A program made the position numbers and the translations under genes. The notes beneath the pieces are model-generated. The model searched no databases, was not told where the DNA came from, and saw nothing but the letters and a program-made list of their open reading frames with translations. Source: Nocardioides currus (GTDB taxonomy: Bacteria; Actinomycetota; Actinomycetes; Propionibacteriales; Nocardioidaceae). From it: DNA of 64,000 nt. Positions 63,832 to 64,000 of this stretch are shown in pieces; within the stretch, counting starts at the first letter, position 1; each line of letters starts with the position of its first letter. The DNA lies in NCBI RefSeq assembly GCF_003057875.1, contig NZ_PYXZ01000001.1, forward strand, positions 806,001 to 870,000, in the 5' to 3' direction.

Positions 63832-64000
63832 TCAGCCCTGGTCGTCCTCGAGGGCCTTGGCCACCCGTCGGTGCGCCTCCCAGATCGCCTCGGGCATGCG
63901 CTCGAACTGCTCGAGGTGCTCGGCCCGGTTGGCCATCTCCTCCTGCCAGCGGGCGTTGTCGATGGACAAGATGGTGTCGAGGTCCTCGGGGGTGATGTCC
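63832..64000 (-). CDS. C-terminal part of a second PEP carboxykinase-like protein
   Basis: The last 55 residues of a gene that continues beyond the window, ending RRVAKALEDDQG. The segment DITPEDLDTILSIDNARW aligns with the pckG tail segment [18 protein letters not shown], and the following residues keep the same helical pattern, so it looks like a diverged tandem paralogue of GTP-PEPCK. The call rests on this short alignment made by eye. Confidence 0.5.
   Translation of the reverse strand, partial: DITPEDLDTILSIDNARWQEEMANRAEHLEQFERMPEAIWEAHRRVAKALEDDQG

Overview
The window is chromosomal DNA from a very GC-rich actinobacterium. Pointers are a WhiB regulator, a type VII (ESX) secretion locus, a GTP-dependent PEP carboxykinase, a PASTA-bearing penicillin-binding protein, frequent GTG starts and many leaderless promoters (TAnnnT box 6-8 bases before the start codon). 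Gene content and style suggest a Nocardioides-like member of the Propionibacteriales. That placement is inferred from gene content, not from a marker-gene search. No phage, insertion sequence, integrase, CRISPR array or rRNA operon was seen.

Bases 1-12800 hold assorted metabolic and transport genes: an ABC exporter (ATPase end plus FtsX-type permease), a low-affinity iron permease homologue, an NCS1 permease, a luciferase-like oxidoreductase, an MFS exporter, a DUF418 membrane protein, the scoAB CoA-transferase with a divergent IclR regulator, and a pair of ArsA/Get3-like ATPases. Bases 12900-28100 follow the gene order known around ponA2 and dnaX in mycobacteria: ArsA-like pair, whiB4, ponA2, metallophosphoesterase, and further on asd, ask, DUF5063, recR, ybaB, dnaX, the SRP RNA gene and a serine tRNA. 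A clade II catalase and a tRNA-Pro lie inside this block.

Bases 28800-38830 form a catabolic island: a choline/ethanolamine-kinase-like protein and a dimethylglycine-dehydrogenase-like flavoprotein face an APC permease, a FadR-type regulator, a glutamine-synthetase-like ligase, an aldehyde dehydrogenase, a short-chain dehydrogenase and a gamma-glutamyl hydrolase. Together they suit uptake of an amino alcohol or amine, gamma-glutamylation, stepwise oxidation of the protected amine and hydrolytic release of glutamate.

Bases 39020-49570 hold a type VII secretion core (mycP, eccB, eccD, two WXG100 genes, a second EccD-like gene, divergent eccC). Bases 53960-56650 hold a three-gene operon coding a WXG-motif protein, an EspG-like chaperone and an alpha/beta-hydrolase with a helical N-terminus. 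This looks like an ESX substrate module and is the most interesting candidate system here. Between the two lie a HerA-like ATPase, a conserved small protein with a LytR_C protein, and a K+/H+ antiporter.

Bases 56640-64000 contain a MoxR ATPase/VWA pair, two serine tRNAs, two small proteins, a tiny secreted DTTWP-repeat peptide facing a large LuxR-type regulator, pckG, and the tail of what looks like a second, diverged PEP carboxykinase.
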